From the NCBI GenBank assembly GCA_016871315.1, contig VFZE01000011.1, positions 1 through 64,000 on the forward strand: 64,000 nt of DNA, written 5' to 3'. Positions 44,377 through 53,665 of the stretch are shown here, one piece after another. Positions within the stretch are counted from its first letter, which is position 1; the number at the start of each line of letters is the position of its first letter. The translations under genes were made by a program, and so were the position numbers. Source of the DNA: Acidimicrobiia bacterium. Lineage in GTDB: Bacteria; Acidobacteriota; Terriglobia; Bryobacterales; Bryobacteraceae. Under the pieces are notes generated by a model, which made no database searches, was not told the DNA's origin, and saw only the letters and a list, made by a program, of their open reading frames with translations.

Positions 44377-47300
44377 TCAGAAGTAGAGCTTCATCCCGAA
44401 CTGTATTATGCGCATTGGCAAGCGGAGGCTTCGCACCTCACCCATTCGGGGTGTGTCGGGAATTACGGAATCCGGGCCGGCCCACCCAATGCCGTTGGGC
44501 TGGCCGAACTGCGGTGTGTTGAAGAGGTTGAAGAATTCCGCACGGAACTGGAGGCGCCCCTGCTCACCAAGGAAAGGCAGCGCCCAGTTCTTGAAGAGCG
44601 AATAGTCGACCGTCTGGGCGCCGGGGGAGGTCAGAATGCCGAACCCAGCGTTGCCGTACTTACAGAGTTCAGGGCGGGCGGGGATGTTGCAGTCCGTGCG
44701 CCGAAAAGCAGTGGGATCAAACCAGAGCTGGCGGGTTGGGTTGCTGATGCGACCATCGGCGATACGGTCCGGCGTGGTGGGCCCGCCTGTGTTCAAGTTC
44801 CCTCCACTGAGGTTGAACGGGAAGCCTGTGCGCATGGTGAAGATGCCGTTCATCTGCCAGCCGCCGATGATGGCCCCGGCGACGCCTTTGAAGCGGTTGA
44901 GGAAGGGCATTTCGTAGACGAAGTTGGTCACCATGTTGTGGGTGACGTCAAAGCCGTACCGGGAGCGGGAAGCCCGGCGGTCACGCGGGTTCTGATAGGC
45001 GTTGGGCACGCCCACCTGACCCTCATTGCGCCCGTAACCTTCCCCGATGGATTTGCTGTAGGTGTATGCGACGCCGAGCACCAAGCCGGCGCTGTAACGC
45101 TTTTCCAGGTTGGTTTGGAGGCCGTGGTAGCTGCCGTTGCCGTAGCTGTCCAAGTAACGGATGTTGCCCAATGGGCGGGCCACATCGCCTTCGCCACGGC
45201 TGACGTGAAATGGATAAATGCGCCGTGCGTTGATGTTGGTGTTGGGGGATGGATCAGGATTGTTCCAGTTCACCGTAGTGTCGAGGTGAGAGGACTTGCT
45301 GCCGACATAGCCGACGGTCAGCAGCAGGTTAAAGGGCAACTGGCGTTGAATGTCGAGGCTCCACTGAATGTGGCTGCTCGACTTATTATCCGGCGGCACC
45401 AGCAGGACATTGCGCGCGCCGCCACCGACGGCTGCGCCGGGAAAGGCGTTGTCCAGGGTGAGGATCGTCGATCCGGCACGGAACCGGCGCGTCTGAAGAT
45501 TGTAATTTTGCCCAGCGTAGGATAAGGGGATTTGCTGGGCGACGTCGGTTGTCGCGAAGAATCCAACGGTGCCGGAGGTTGGCGGCTGGAGGTTGAGGAT
45601 GGTGTAATTGTTCAATTGCTGAGCATTGGCGAAATAGCCCACGCCGGTTCGGATGACCCACTTGTCGGTGACTCGATAGGCGAGGCCGACGCGCGGCATG
45701 TAGAATCCGCCTTCGCCATCATAGGAGGCCCAGTTCTTGGTGCCGGGCTCCGGAACCACAGTGGGCCACATGTTACCGTCGGAACCGCGGGTAAGGATCT
45801 CCAAACGCAGGCTGCGCCATGCGCCGAAGGAGTCGAGAGGAACCTGGAAGTGATCCCACCGGAGGCCGATGTTGACTGTAAGGCGCCGAGAGACCTTCCA
45901 ATCGTCCAGGAAGTAAGCGCTCCAGCGATTTTGGCGAGGCGCAGTGAACGGGAACCCTTCTGCAGTGGTCGTGCTAGTGGGATAACCCATGAGCCAGGAT
46001 GCCAAGGGATAGCCGCCTTCATTGGAGGAAATGGACATTGAGCCGCGCGGGAGGTTCGCGGCGGCGCGATCCAAAAGATTACGGCGGTACTCGATGCCCG
46101 TCTTGAAGTTGTGGTTTCCGCGGCTGAAGGAGAGGTTGTTGGCGAATTGGTGCACGGTGTTGAAGTCAAATCCGTTGCCGCCATCGCGGTCACCGGGAAT
46201 GCCGGCAAGTCCAACGTTCGGAATGCCAGCCTCGCGACTGGTGAACTTGCGGTTCCTGTCGGTGGCGACGCGGAACTGACCGATCCCGAGCGAATCGAGG
46301 TCAAAATCGGAGTTCGAACGGGGATTGAGGGTGTTGTTGTCCGACTTGTTGATGCCATAGCGGAATTCGTTCAGGACGGTGGGGCTGATGACCTTCACAT
46401 ACTGTACGCCCATGTTCCAATTAATCGCGCTGACGAAGTAGGGGAAGTTTGGGTTGATGAAGCGCTGATCCCAGTTGCCGCGGTCGGTAATGTATCGAAC
46501 GAAGATCTTGTCATTCGAGGTGAAGTTGTGATCGATACGGAACATGTATTGATCATTGCGAATCAGGTTCGGCACCGAGGCGCGAGCATTCACGTCCAGT
46601 GGATCTTCGGGATTGAACATCGGCAGCGGCAGGAAATTGTTCACAAAATTCTGCGCGTTGCGGTTGATCCGGCTCGCCGGGATGATGTTGGAAATGCGGC
46701 CGGAGCCGTCGCGAAACGGCTCGCCGGTCGCCGGGTCAAAGATGATGATGGGCGCCCGGAGGGGACGGCCATCGCGCAACGGAGGAGTCAGGAGGGCGGA
46801 GAAATCGCCGCGACGGAAAGCTTCGGGGTACCAGAATGCCTCCTGGACCGCTTCTCTCGCTTCCCTCCGGCCCTCATAGTTGAAACTCCAGAAGGTGCGG
46901 TCGCGGCCCTTGTAGATGCCGGGCAGTTGCACGGGACCACTCAAGAAGGTACCGAACTGGTTGCGGCGCAGGACGTTCTTTTGAGCGAGGCGCGCGCCCG
47001 CGGGCTGCTGGAAGTTCAGGAAATAGTCTTTTGCTGCGAGTTTATCGTTGCGGAGGAACTCCCAGAACGTGCCACGGAAGCGATTGGTGCCGGACTTGAC
47101 CACCATTTGGATGATGGCGCCGCTGTTCTGGCCGTACTCGGCGGAATAGGAGCTTGTTTGCACCTTGAACTCTTCCAAGGCGTCAATAGAAGGAGAAAAG
47201 GCCGCCGTGTTCACACGGGGCTCGGTTGCAATCACGCCATCCAGGGTGACCTGCTGGTTCACTTCGCGCTGGCCGTTGGCGCTGACGGCCACTCCGTTGC

Positions 47301-47835
47301 CGGGAATCGGGAAGCCGCCCGAGCCGTCCAGCCCCATACGGACGCCGAACTGCACGCCAGGAACCAGCACGGCCAACGTGGCGATGTTGCGCCCGTTCAA
47401 GGGCAGTTCGATGATGCGTTTGTTGTCGATGACCGCACCGACGGAGGAGTCCTCGGTCTTGAGCGAGACAGCCGCAGCGGCAACCTCAATGGTCTCGGTG
47501 ACGGCTCCCACGGTAAGCTCAAAATCCACACGAGCTTTCTGCTGCAACTGAACGACAACCCCACGCTGTTCCTGGGTCTTGAAACCCTGAGCCTGAACCG
47601 TCACGCTGTATTCACCGACATCGATCAGAGGAAAAGAGTAGTTGCCGCCGGCGGTGGTGACCGTTTCGCGAACCTGACCGGTAGCGGTTCGTTTCAGGAT
47701 TACTTTTGCGCCGGGCACAACCGCGCCGGTTTGGTCAGCGACCGTTCCAAGAACTTCGGTCGACGTAGTTTGCGCCGCGGCAAAACCGACCATCAGAAGG
47801 GCGAATCCAATGACGCAGATCCTCTGTCGTTTCAT
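44377..47835 (-). CDS. TonB-dependent Oar-like receptor
   Basis: An outer-membrane transporter of the acidobacterial Oar/TonB type, 1152 aa. The signal peptide is followed by a carboxypeptidase-regulatory (CarboxypepD_reg) domain (about 25-105, VLGTVADQTGAVVPGAKVIL) and a plug with IIELPLNGRNIATLAVLVPG. A long barrel ends IIQFGMKLYF with the terminal Phe expected for BAM insertion. A strong GGGAGG lies 4-5 nt upstream of the ATG, and a consensus promoter is present. The substrate is not deducible. Confidence 0.93.
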   Translation of the reverse strand: MKRQRICVIGFALLMVGFAAAQTTSTEVLGTVADQTGAVVPGAKVILKRTATGQVRETVTTAGGNYSFPLIDVGEYSVTVQAQGFKTQEQRGVVVQLQQKARVDFELTVGAVTETIEVAAAAVSLKTEDSSVGAVIDNKRIIELPLNGRNIATLAVLVPGVQFGVRMGLDGSGGFPIPGNGVAVSANGQREVNQQVTLDGVIATEPRVNTAAFSPSIDALEEFKVQTSSYSAEYGQNSGAIIQMVVKSGTNRFRGTFWEFLRNDKLAAKDYFLNFQQPAGARLAQKNVLRRNQFGTFLSGPVQLPGIYKGRDRTFWSFNYEGRREAREAVQEAFWYPEAFRRGDFSALLTPPLRDGRPLRAPIIIFDPATGEPFRDGSGRISNIIPASRINRNAQNFVNNFLPLPMFNPEDPLDVNARASVPNLIRNDQYMFRIDHNFTSNDKIFVRYITDRGNWDQRFINPNFPYFVSAINWNMGVQYVKVISPTVLNEFRYGINKSDNNTLNPRSNSDFDLDSLGIGQFRVATDRNRKFTSREAGIPNVGLAGIPGDRDGGNGFDFNTVHQFANNLSFSRGNHNFKTGIEYRRNLLDRAAANLPRGSMSISSNEGGYPLASWLMGYPTSTTTAEGFPFTAPRQNRWSAYFLDDWKVSRRLTVNIGLRWDHFQVPLDSFGAWRSLRLEILTRGSDGNMWPTVVPEPGTKNWASYDGEGGFYMPRVGLAYRVTDKWVIRTGVGYFANAQQLNNYTILNLQPPTSGTVGFFATTDVAQQIPLSYAGQNYNLQTRRFRAGSTILTLDNAFPGAAVGGGARNVLLVPPDNKSSSHIQWSLDIQRQLPFNLLLTVGYVGSKSSHLDTTVNWNNPDPSPNTNINARRIYPFHVSRGEGDVARPLGNIRYLDSYGNGSYHGLQTNLEKRYSAGLVLGVAYTYSKSIGEGYGRNEGQVGVPNAYQNPRDRRASRSRYGFDVTHNMVTNFVYEMPFLNRFKGVAGAIIGGWQMNGIFTMRTGFPFNLSGGNLNTGGPTTPDRIADGRISNPTRQLWFDPTAFRRTDCNIPARPELCKYGNAGFGILTSPGAQTVDYSLFKNWALPFLGEQGRLQFRAEFFNLFNTPQFGQPNGIGWAGPDSVIPDTPRMGEVRSLRLPMRIIQFGMKLYF

Positions 47836-47899
47836 ACAGCCTCCCTAGCTTTGGAAATATTCGAAACCAGAAGCCCGAAGCGCAACCGGCTTGGAGCGC

Positions 47900-47929
47900 A
47901 ATATACATGAGCAGGGGCAATGTTGTCAA
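47900..47929 (-). promoter_or_regulatory. Sigma-70-type promoter of the TonB receptor
   Basis: On the minus strand TTGACA (47929-47924) and TATATT (47905-47900) are separated by 18 bp, about 65 bp upstream of the start codon. Confidence 0.7.
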
Positions 47930-47962
47930 TGAACAGTCTGTCTCAAATGAGAAACGCGTTTA

Positions 47963-48925
47963 TCAGGATCTGAGCCCGGGGAGGCCGCCCATGGATGGCG
48001 CCGAGCGGACGGCGCGGAGGATGGCTTGAGCGGTGGCTTCGGCGGCGGCAGTGCCGAGGGCGGTGATGTCGGCTTTGGCTTCGCCGCACGATAGCGCGAT
48101 GGTGAGGTCGCCGTCGTGGATGGTCCAGGCGGGCGAGAGTGCTTGCGCCATTCCAGCGCTGGCGTGCTGGGCGAGTTTGGTTGCGCTGGTCTTGTTGAGC
48201 TGGGCGTTGGTGGCGACGGCGACCAGCGTTGTGTTGGTGCGCGGGAAGCCGCCGCGCGCGCCGCGCTTGAGTTGGAGCGCAGTGTCGATTAAGTCCGTAG
48301 AGTTGGGTGAGTGCCGCGCGCCGGCGATGAGCTGGCCGGATTGCGGGTCGCGCACATCCCCGAAAGCATTGACGACAGCAAGCGCGGCGACACGCACGCC
48401 GGCATAGGGGCCGTCGAGCCAGATGGTTGCGGAGCCGACGCCGGACTTCATGGCACGTTCCAGACCGTAGAGTTTGCCGACCGTGGCACCGGCACCTGCC
48501 CCGACGGCGCCTTCTTCGACGGCGGCGGAGGATGCGGCGGTGGCGGCGGCGTGGCCCATTTCACGCGTGGGCCGGAGTCCGGCATTGGCGAAAGAGAGGT
48601 CATAGATGACCGCGCAGGGGACAAGCGGAACGAGGATACCGGGACCGGTCTGGAAGCCGAAGCCTTTTCGCTCGAGGAAAAGGCGCACGCCGGAGGAGGC
48701 TTCCAAGCCGAACGCGCTGCCGCCGGTGAAGGTGACGGCGTGGATCTTTTCGGTGAGGTGGCCGGGGGTGAGAAGATCGAGTTCGCTGGCGGCGGTGGCG
48801 GAGCCGCGAATGTCGAGGCCGGCAACGGCGCCCTGCGGACAGAGGATGGCGGTGCAGCCGGTACGCGCGTCTAGATTGGTGGCATGGCCGACGAGAATGC
48901 CATCGATATCGGTGAGGCCTTTCAT
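47963..48925 (-). CDS. P1/S58 family peptidase (DmpA-like)
   Basis: An autoprocessing Ntn-type hydrolase related to DmpA aminopeptidase and nylon oligomer hydrolase NylC. VTFTGGSAFGLEASSGVRLFL and the glycine-rich VGAGAGATVGKL are typical. The chain should be cleaved at Asn231-Thr232 in RTNTTLVAVATN, with Thr232 the nucleophile. The length of 320 aa is normal. No leader is present, so it is cytoplasmic. It is divergent from mlaE, with about 50 bp between. Confidence 0.9.
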   Translation of the reverse strand: MKGLTDIDGILVGHATNLDARTGCTAILCPQGAVAGLDIRGSATAASELDLLTPGHLTEKIHAVTFTGGSAFGLEASSGVRLFLERKGFGFQTGPGILVPLVPCAVIYDLSFANAGLRPTREMGHAAATAASSAAVEEGAVGAGAGATVGKLYGLERAMKSGVGSATIWLDGPYAGVRVAALAVVNAFGDVRDPQSGQLIAGARHSPNSTDLIDTALQLKRGARGGFPRTNTTLVAVATNAQLNKTSATKLAQHASAGMAQALSPAWTIHDGDLTIALSCGEAKADITALGTAAAEATAQAILRAVRSAPSMGGLPGLRS

Positions 48926-48976
48926 GAGGCAAGTACGGCTGGTTAGTATGGTAGCATCGGAGGGAAACCGAACGGG

Positions 48977-49738
48977 ATGCTCGATTTTCTCAAGGGTCCG
49001 ATCCTCAATGTTCAGAATTTTTTCCTATTGAGCGGGCGTGCGATCGTGAATATCTTCCGGTCGCCGCACTACGCCGACGATATTGCGCTGCAGATGGACA
49101 TCATCGGGGTGGGCAGCTTGCCGCTGATCCTGCTGACCGGGCTGTTCACGGGCGGCGTGATCACGCTGCAGATGTCGCGCGCGCTGAACCAGTACGGGGC
49201 AAGCGGGCAGGTGGGCAACATCGTCGCGATCACGCTGGTGCGTGAGCTGGGTCCGGTGCTCACGGCGCTTCTGGTGGCGGGGCGGAACGCCTCGGGCATG
49301 GCAAGCGAGCTGGGCTCGATGAAGGTGACCGAGCAGATTGACGCGATGCGTGCACTGGGCACCGATCCGGCGAAGAAGCTGGTGACGCCGCGGCTGATCG
49401 CCACGGCGACGATGCTCCCGGTGCTGACAGTGATCTCCGACTTTATGGGTCTTGTCGGCGGCTACATTGTGGGCTGCGTGATGCTGAGCCTGACGACGCC
49501 GACGCAGTTCTGGTCCAGCGCCTACCAGGCGCTGGATTACAGCGACATCGCGCAGGGGCTGATCAAGCCGCTGACCTTCGCGTTTGTGATAGCGCTGGTT
49601 GGCTGCCATTACGGGATGGAGACGACGGGCGGGACGCAAGGAGTGGGGCGCGCAACGACGCGCGCCGTGGTGGTGAGCTCGGTCTGGGTGATCGTGCTTA
49701 CGTTCTTCATCGGGAACTTCTTTGTGAACCTCAACTGA
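48977..49738 (+). CDS. mlaE: MlaE-type ABC transporter permease
   Basis: An inner-membrane permease of a phospholipid transport system. The family core LVRELGPVLTALLVAGRNASGMASELGSMKVTEQIDAM is present (read in pieces: RELGPVLTALLVAGR, then GSMKVTEQIDAMRALG), with five to six hydrophobic helices. The product has 253 aa. It is followed after 3 bp by the ATPase and then the MCE protein, the standard Mla order in diderms. Confidence 0.92.
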   Translation: MLDFLKGPILNVQNFFLLSGRAIVNIFRSPHYADDIALQMDIIGVGSLPLILLTGLFTGGVITLQMSRALNQYGASGQVGNIVAITLVRELGPVLTALLVAGRNASGMASELGSMKVTEQIDAMRALGTDPAKKLVTPRLIATATMLPVLTVISDFMGLVGGYIVGCVMLSLTTPTQFWSSAYQALDYSDIAQGLIKPLTFAFVIALVGCHYGMETTGGTQGVGRATTRAVVVSSVWVIVLTFFIGNFFVNLN

Positions 49739-49741
49739 CGT

Positions 49742-50563
49742 ATGAGTTCACAAGGGCAGAGGGTTGCACTGAGGCTGGAGGGGGTGACGGTTGAGTTTGA
49801 TGACACCGTGGCGCTGGAAAATGTGAACCTTGAGGTGCGGCAGGGGGAGACATGCGTGATTCAGGGCGCAGCGGGCAGCGGCAAGACAGTGCTTCTGAAG
49901 ACCGCGCTGGGATTAATCCGGCCGGATGCCGGGCGTGTGGAACTGTTCGGCCTGGATGCGGGGAAGCTGCGGCGGAGAGAACTGGAAGAATTGCGGGCGC
50001 GGATGGGAATCCTGTTTCAGGAAGGCGGGCTGTTTGATTCGATGACGATTGAGGAGAACGTGGCCTATCCGCTGCTGAACCAAAAGTCGGTGAAATGCGC
50101 GCCGGAGGAAGTGCTGCCTCGGGTGAAGGAGGCGCTGGAGTTCGTGGAGCTGGGCCACACGCTGGAAAAGGTGCCAAGCGAGCTGTCGGGCGGCATGCGC
50201 CGGCGGGTGGGGATTGCGCGGGCGATTGTGACGCAGCCGGAGCTGCTGCTATACGATTCCCCGACGGCGGGGCTGGATCCGATCACGGCGAACACGATCA
50301 TGGCGCTGATCGCCAAGGAACGCGAGATCCGGCAGACGACGACGCTGCTGGCGACGCATCGCTACCAGGATGGGTACCTGCTGGCCAACTATCGCTACAA
50401 CGGCGCGACGGGCCAACTGGAGGCGGTATCGAACGGAACCGGATTGCGAACGAGGTTCCTGATATTGGACCGCGGCCGGCTGGTGTTTGAAGGAAGCCAG
50501 CGGGAGTTGGAAGAAAGCCGGGACGAATATGTTTCCAAGTTTACGAAAGCTCTGAAACAATAA
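49742..50563 (+). CDS. mlaF: MlaF-type ABC transporter ATPase
   Basis: Cytoplasmic ATPase of the Mla lipid transporter. Walker A is GAAGSGKT, the Q-loop is FQEGGLFDSMT, the signature is LSGGMRRRVGIARA and Walker B is LLLYDSPTAGLDP. Walker B has Ser where ABC proteins usually carry the catalytic Glu/Asp pair (YDSPT versus YDEPT). This substitution at the general-base position would slow hydrolysis and deserves attention. The product has 273 aa. Confidence 0.9.
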   Translation: MSSQGQRVALRLEGVTVEFDDTVALENVNLEVRQGETCVIQGAAGSGKTVLLKTALGLIRPDAGRVELFGLDAGKLRRRELEELRARMGILFQEGGLFDSMTIEENVAYPLLNQKSVKCAPEEVLPRVKEALEFVELGHTLEKVPSELSGGMRRRVGIARAIVTQPELLLYDSPTAGLDPITANTIMALIAKEREIRQTTTLLATHRYQDGYLLANYRYNGATGQLEAVSNGTGLRTRFLILDRGRLVFEGSQRELEESRDEYVSKFTKALKQ

Positions 50564-50569
50564 ACCTAT

Positions 50570-51643
50570 ATGCCATCCGCCAAAAAAGTCTCCTGGGCTC
50601 AGCTTCGCGTGGGCGTCATCTCGATCGCGGCGATGATTATCGTGGCGGTGCTGGTTTTTCTGATCACGGGCACGACGACGTTCTTCCGGGAGAATGCAAT
50701 CCTGTACACGTATCTGAGCGATTCGGCGGCGCTGACCACGGGGGCCAACGTGCGGATCAACGGCATTCTCGCGGGGCGCGTGCTGGCGGTGGAACTGTCC
50801 GGCAGCACGAAGGAGCGCCGGGTGGTGAAAGTGACGCTGGAGGTGTTCGCGGATAAGCTCGGGGAAATCCCGGTAGATTCCGAAGCGGCGATTTCGGCGG
50901 AGAACGTGCTGGGGAGCAAGTACATCAACATCAAGAAAGGCAAGAAACCCGAGCATGTCAAACCGGGCGCGGAGCTGCCCAGCAAGGATACGAGCGAATT
51001 CGATGAGGTAGTGGCCAGCGGCTATGCGCTGCTGGTATCGATGCAAGGCGTGTTAAAGCGAATAGATGCCATCATCAAAGTGGTGGAGGAGGGCAAGGGC
51101 AGCATCGGTAAACTGATCTACGACGAGGAGCTGTACGCAAACCTAACAAAGACAACAGCAGAAGCGGCGAAGGTGACCGAGGCACTGAATTCGGGCAAGG
51201 GAACGATCGGGCGCCTGATTTACGACGATTCCCTGCACGAAGACATCCGGATGACGACGGCCAAGGTGAATCTGCTTCTGGATGATTTGCAGACCGGTAA
51301 GGGCACGGCGGGCAAGCTGCTGAAGGATCCCGCGCTCTACGACGACCTGCGCAAGACAGTAGGCGAGGTACGGACGCTGGTCGCGGATCTGAACGCGGGC
51401 AAGGGCACGGCGGGCAAGCTGCTGAAGGATGAAACGCTGCACAAACAAATCCAGCAGACCATTGCTCGGCTGGATACACTGCTGGAAAAGATCAACACAG
51501 GCCAAGGCACGCTGGGGCAGCTTGTTGTGAATCCGCAGATGTACGAGTCGCTGAACGGCATGACCCGTGAGATGCACGAGTTCCTGAAGGATTTCCGCGC
51601 CAATCCGAAGAAGTTCCTGCATATCAAGCTGGGATTGTTCTAG
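50570..51643 (+). CDS. mlaD: MlaD/MCE substrate-binding protein with C-terminal repeats
   Basis: A periplasmic MCE protein anchored by one N-terminal helix (AAMIIVAVLVFLITGTTTF). The MCE domain follows (LTTGANVRINGILAGRVLAV). From about residue 170, roughly five tandem 30-36-residue units each begin with GKGTxGxLLxD (GKGSIGKLIYD, GKGTIGRLIYD, GKGTAGKLLKD twice, GQGTLGQLVVN). The tail would form a helical hexameric needle or tunnel like that of PqiB/YebT relatives. The length of 357 aa is about twice E. coli MlaD. Confidence 0.9.
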   Translation: MPSAKKVSWAQLRVGVISIAAMIIVAVLVFLITGTTTFFRENAILYTYLSDSAALTTGANVRINGILAGRVLAVELSGSTKERRVVKVTLEVFADKLGEIPVDSEAAISAENVLGSKYINIKKGKKPEHVKPGAELPSKDTSEFDEVVASGYALLVSMQGVLKRIDAIIKVVEEGKGSIGKLIYDEELYANLTKTTAEAAKVTEALNSGKGTIGRLIYDDSLHEDIRMTTAKVNLLLDDLQTGKGTAGKLLKDPALYDDLRKTVGEVRTLVADLNAGKGTAGKLLKDETLHKQIQQTIARLDTLLEKINTGQGTLGQLVVNPQMYESLNGMTREMHEFLKDFRANPKKFLHIKLGLF

Positions 51644-51651
51644 AGCGGCTG

Positions 51652-52464
51652 ATGAAGCAGCTGATCGTCAACGCCGACGATTTCGGCTTCACCGAAGACG
51701 TCAATACAGGGATCATCGAAGCGCATGAGCGGGGGATACTAACCGCGGCGACGCTGATGGGGAACGGACGGGCGTTTGATCACGCAGTGAAGCTGGCACG
51801 GGAGCACCCCCGGTTGGATGTCGGCTGCCACCTGGTGCTGGCCGGCGGCGAGTCGCTGTCGGAGCCGGGCCGAAAGCTGCCGGCGACGGTGGGGCGGATG
51901 ATGGCGGCGGTGGCGGCGGGCGGGCTGCACGTGCGGCGGGAACTGGAAGCGCAGATTGAGCGGATCCTGCAGGCGGAGGTGAACCCGACGCACCTGGACA
52001 CGCACAAGCACACGCATCTGTACCCGCCAGTGCTGGCCGTGGTGGCGGAATTGTCCGAGCGGTACGGGATCAAGTGGGTGCGGAGACCGTTCGACCTGCC
52101 GATGACGGGTACGGGCCGAGGGCCGTGGAAGGTGCAAGCGGTGAGCAAAGCACTGAAGGGGGTGCGGCGGCGATTCCACACCGTGCTGGAAAGGCACGGC
52201 TGCCGATGGACGGATCACTTTGCCGGGTTTCAGATGACCGGGCGCTACAGAGCGCAGGAATTGATCGCGCTGCTGGAGCACTTGCCGGACGGGGTCACCG
52301 AGTTTATGTGCCACCCCGGCCATTACGGAGAGGCGCTGCGGGCTGCCAGGACGAGGCTGAAGGAGAGCCGGCAGCGGGAACTGGAAGCCCTGACTACGCC
52401 GGAGGTGAAGGCCGTTCTGGCAGACAGGCAGATCCGGCTGACTTGCTACCGCGAACTGGCCTGA
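51652..52464 (+). CDS. HpnK/YdjC-family polysaccharide or hopanoid-linked deacetylase
   Basis: A ChbG/YdjC-fold hydrolase, 270 aa. Metal-site motifs are VNADDFGFTEDVN (Asp9, Asp10), HLDTHKHTHLYP and FMCHPGHYGE. The sequence around GCHLVLAGGESLS and WVRRPFDLP is closest to the hopanoid-biosynthesis-associated HpnK proteins as I know them. It follows mlaD by 8 bp, so lipid export and a lipid-modifying deacetylase are likely co-expressed. Its stop abuts the stop of the convergent sigma-like gene. Confidence 0.83.
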   Translation: MKQLIVNADDFGFTEDVNTGIIEAHERGILTAATLMGNGRAFDHAVKLAREHPRLDVGCHLVLAGGESLSEPGRKLPATVGRMMAAVAAGGLHVRRELEAQIERILQAEVNPTHLDTHKHTHLYPPVLAVVAELSERYGIKWVRRPFDLPMTGTGRGPWKVQAVSKALKGVRRRFHTVLERHGCRWTDHFAGFQMTGRYRAQELIALLEHLPDGVTEFMCHPGHYGEALRAARTRLKESRQRELEALTTPEVKAVLADRQIRLTCYRELA

Positions 52465-53115
52465 TCAGAATCCGTTGACGGCTGCGCGCCGCTTGAACAT
52501 CTGAGTGTGAGCTGACGGAGGTCGCCGCAGTCCGGCCTTGGAAACCGAAGTCAACAGAGTCGTCTTGATCTTTTCAAAATGGGTCCGGTCCATGCCCATC
52601 TCCTGCAAGATCATCTCGAGCGGATGGCCGTGAATGAAATACCGCTCGAGCACGGAACGCTCCTTCTGGGAACAATCTCGAAGGAGGCTTTCCAGCCGGG
52701 CTATTTTTCCGCGGATGCGCGCCTTATCGGTACTGCCCAGTACGGTGGCGGTGCCCGACTCAAATCGTCCTGTCTGATCTTCCCCCGGTTGGAACCCGGT
52801 ATGCTGTTTGAGCACGTGGCGGAAGAAAGCTACCAGATCGAACGGGTATTCGATGAGCCCTGCCCTGATTTCTGCGAGTGCGCCTTGCAAAGCCTGGTCG
52901 ACAAGCAGGTCCAGGCCGACAGGACCCAGGTTGCGCTTAAAAAAGACCTTGGCGCCACGAGAGTAGGTGTTTACGAACTCCTCCCCGGCTTCCGGGGAAC
53001 CTCTCCGAACTCCAGTGACGAGTCGTGCCCAATCGTCCGATTGAGCGGCAATGAGCTGAGGATCGTTGGCAGGCGCCTCAGCCTGGGGGGTGTAGGCAGG
53101 TTTGTCGGTCTGCAT
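52465..53115 (-). CDS. Sigma-70-like regulatory protein
   Basis: A divergent sigma-factor-like protein, 216 aa. Residues about 35-110 resemble region 2 (WARLVTGVRRGSPEAGEEFV, then QGALAEIRAGL). Residues 150-200 resemble region 4 with a helix-turn-helix (SQKERSVLERYFIHGHPLEMI, then LQEMGMDRTHFEKIK). The linker is long and polar. The ATG at 53115 is chosen; the open frame extends to 53235 without a clear start. A zinc-finger anti-sigma-like gene lies 165 bp upstream on the same strand. Confidence 0.7.
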   Translation of the reverse strand: MQTDKPAYTPQAEAPANDPQLIAAQSDDWARLVTGVRRGSPEAGEEFVNTYSRGAKVFFKRNLGPVGLDLLVDQALQGALAEIRAGLIEYPFDLVAFFRHVLKQHTGFQPGEDQTGRFESGTATVLGSTDKARIRGKIARLESLLRDCSQKERSVLERYFIHGHPLEMILQEMGMDRTHFEKIKTTLLTSVSKAGLRRPPSAHTQMFKRRAAVNGF

Positions 53116-53280
53116 ATAGTCAAGCGAGCCGGAGCGTATGCCCTCGGCTGGTTGTTTAGTAGTGTGGAGAGGTTGTGGAAAATTGCAGGGATTCTTAGAG
53201 GAAATTACTAAGAGTACCAGAACCATACTCGGCAAGAAAATAAACGGGTTAAGGAGAGGAAGACAGCAATATCCCTGAGC

Positions 53281-53493
53281 CTAGATCGAGTTAGCCCTGC
53301 GAGTTATGCTAGTCTCCTGTGTGGCTACGACCCGGAAAACATCGAGGAACTCCTGCGTCGATTCCACCAGCTGCGCGCAGCGCGGGCAAAGCAGGTAATG
53401 GTTCTCGAAAGTCTCCTGATCCTGCGGAGATAGGCGGCCGAAGCAGTAGGATTCTGCTACTTCGTCCGGCGATGGGGGACAACGATCATGCAT
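53281..53493 (-). CDS. Small zinc-finger anti-sigma-like protein
   Basis: A 70-aa cytoplasmic protein. HYLLCPRC forms the H-x3-C-x2-C core of zf-HC2 anti-sigma factors, preceded by the usual helix ending in SPQDQETFENH. There is no transmembrane domain, unlike most members. The ATG at 53493 has GGAG about 10 nt upstream. Being upstream of a sigma-like gene suggests it binds that protein. Confidence 0.7.
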   Translation of the reverse strand: MHDRCPPSPDEVAESYCFGRLSPQDQETFENHYLLCPRCAQLVESTQEFLDVFRVVATQETSITRRANSI

Positions 53494-53644
53494 GGGTGGT
53501 TCCGCTCCAGATGACTTAGTTTGGCATAGAAGCGTTGGACTCATCTATATTTTAGTGTGAATATCCGGACTTTATCCAAAGAAATTTTCGCTTTGGAAAG
53601 AGAAGGTTAGGAGTCGGGACCCTGTTGAAAGCCTGTGGAAAACT

Positions 53645-53665
53645 CCCGGAACGGAGGATTCCGGG
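53645..53665 (-). terminator. Intrinsic terminator of the Cys-rich/ferredoxin/MFS operon
   Basis: On the minus strand CCCGGAA and TTCCGGG form a perfect 7-bp stem with a 7-nt loop directly after the stop codon, followed by AGTTTTCC. Confidence 0.65.

Noticed and set aside
46111-47910. Plus-strand open frame of about 600 codons opposite the TonB receptor
   Set aside because: Pure antisense shadow; the receptor has signal peptide, plug, barrel and promoter.
51074-51560. Repeats in mlaD considered as a CRISPR or satellite array
   Set aside because: They are in-frame protein repeats with diverged DNA and coding-type substitutions.
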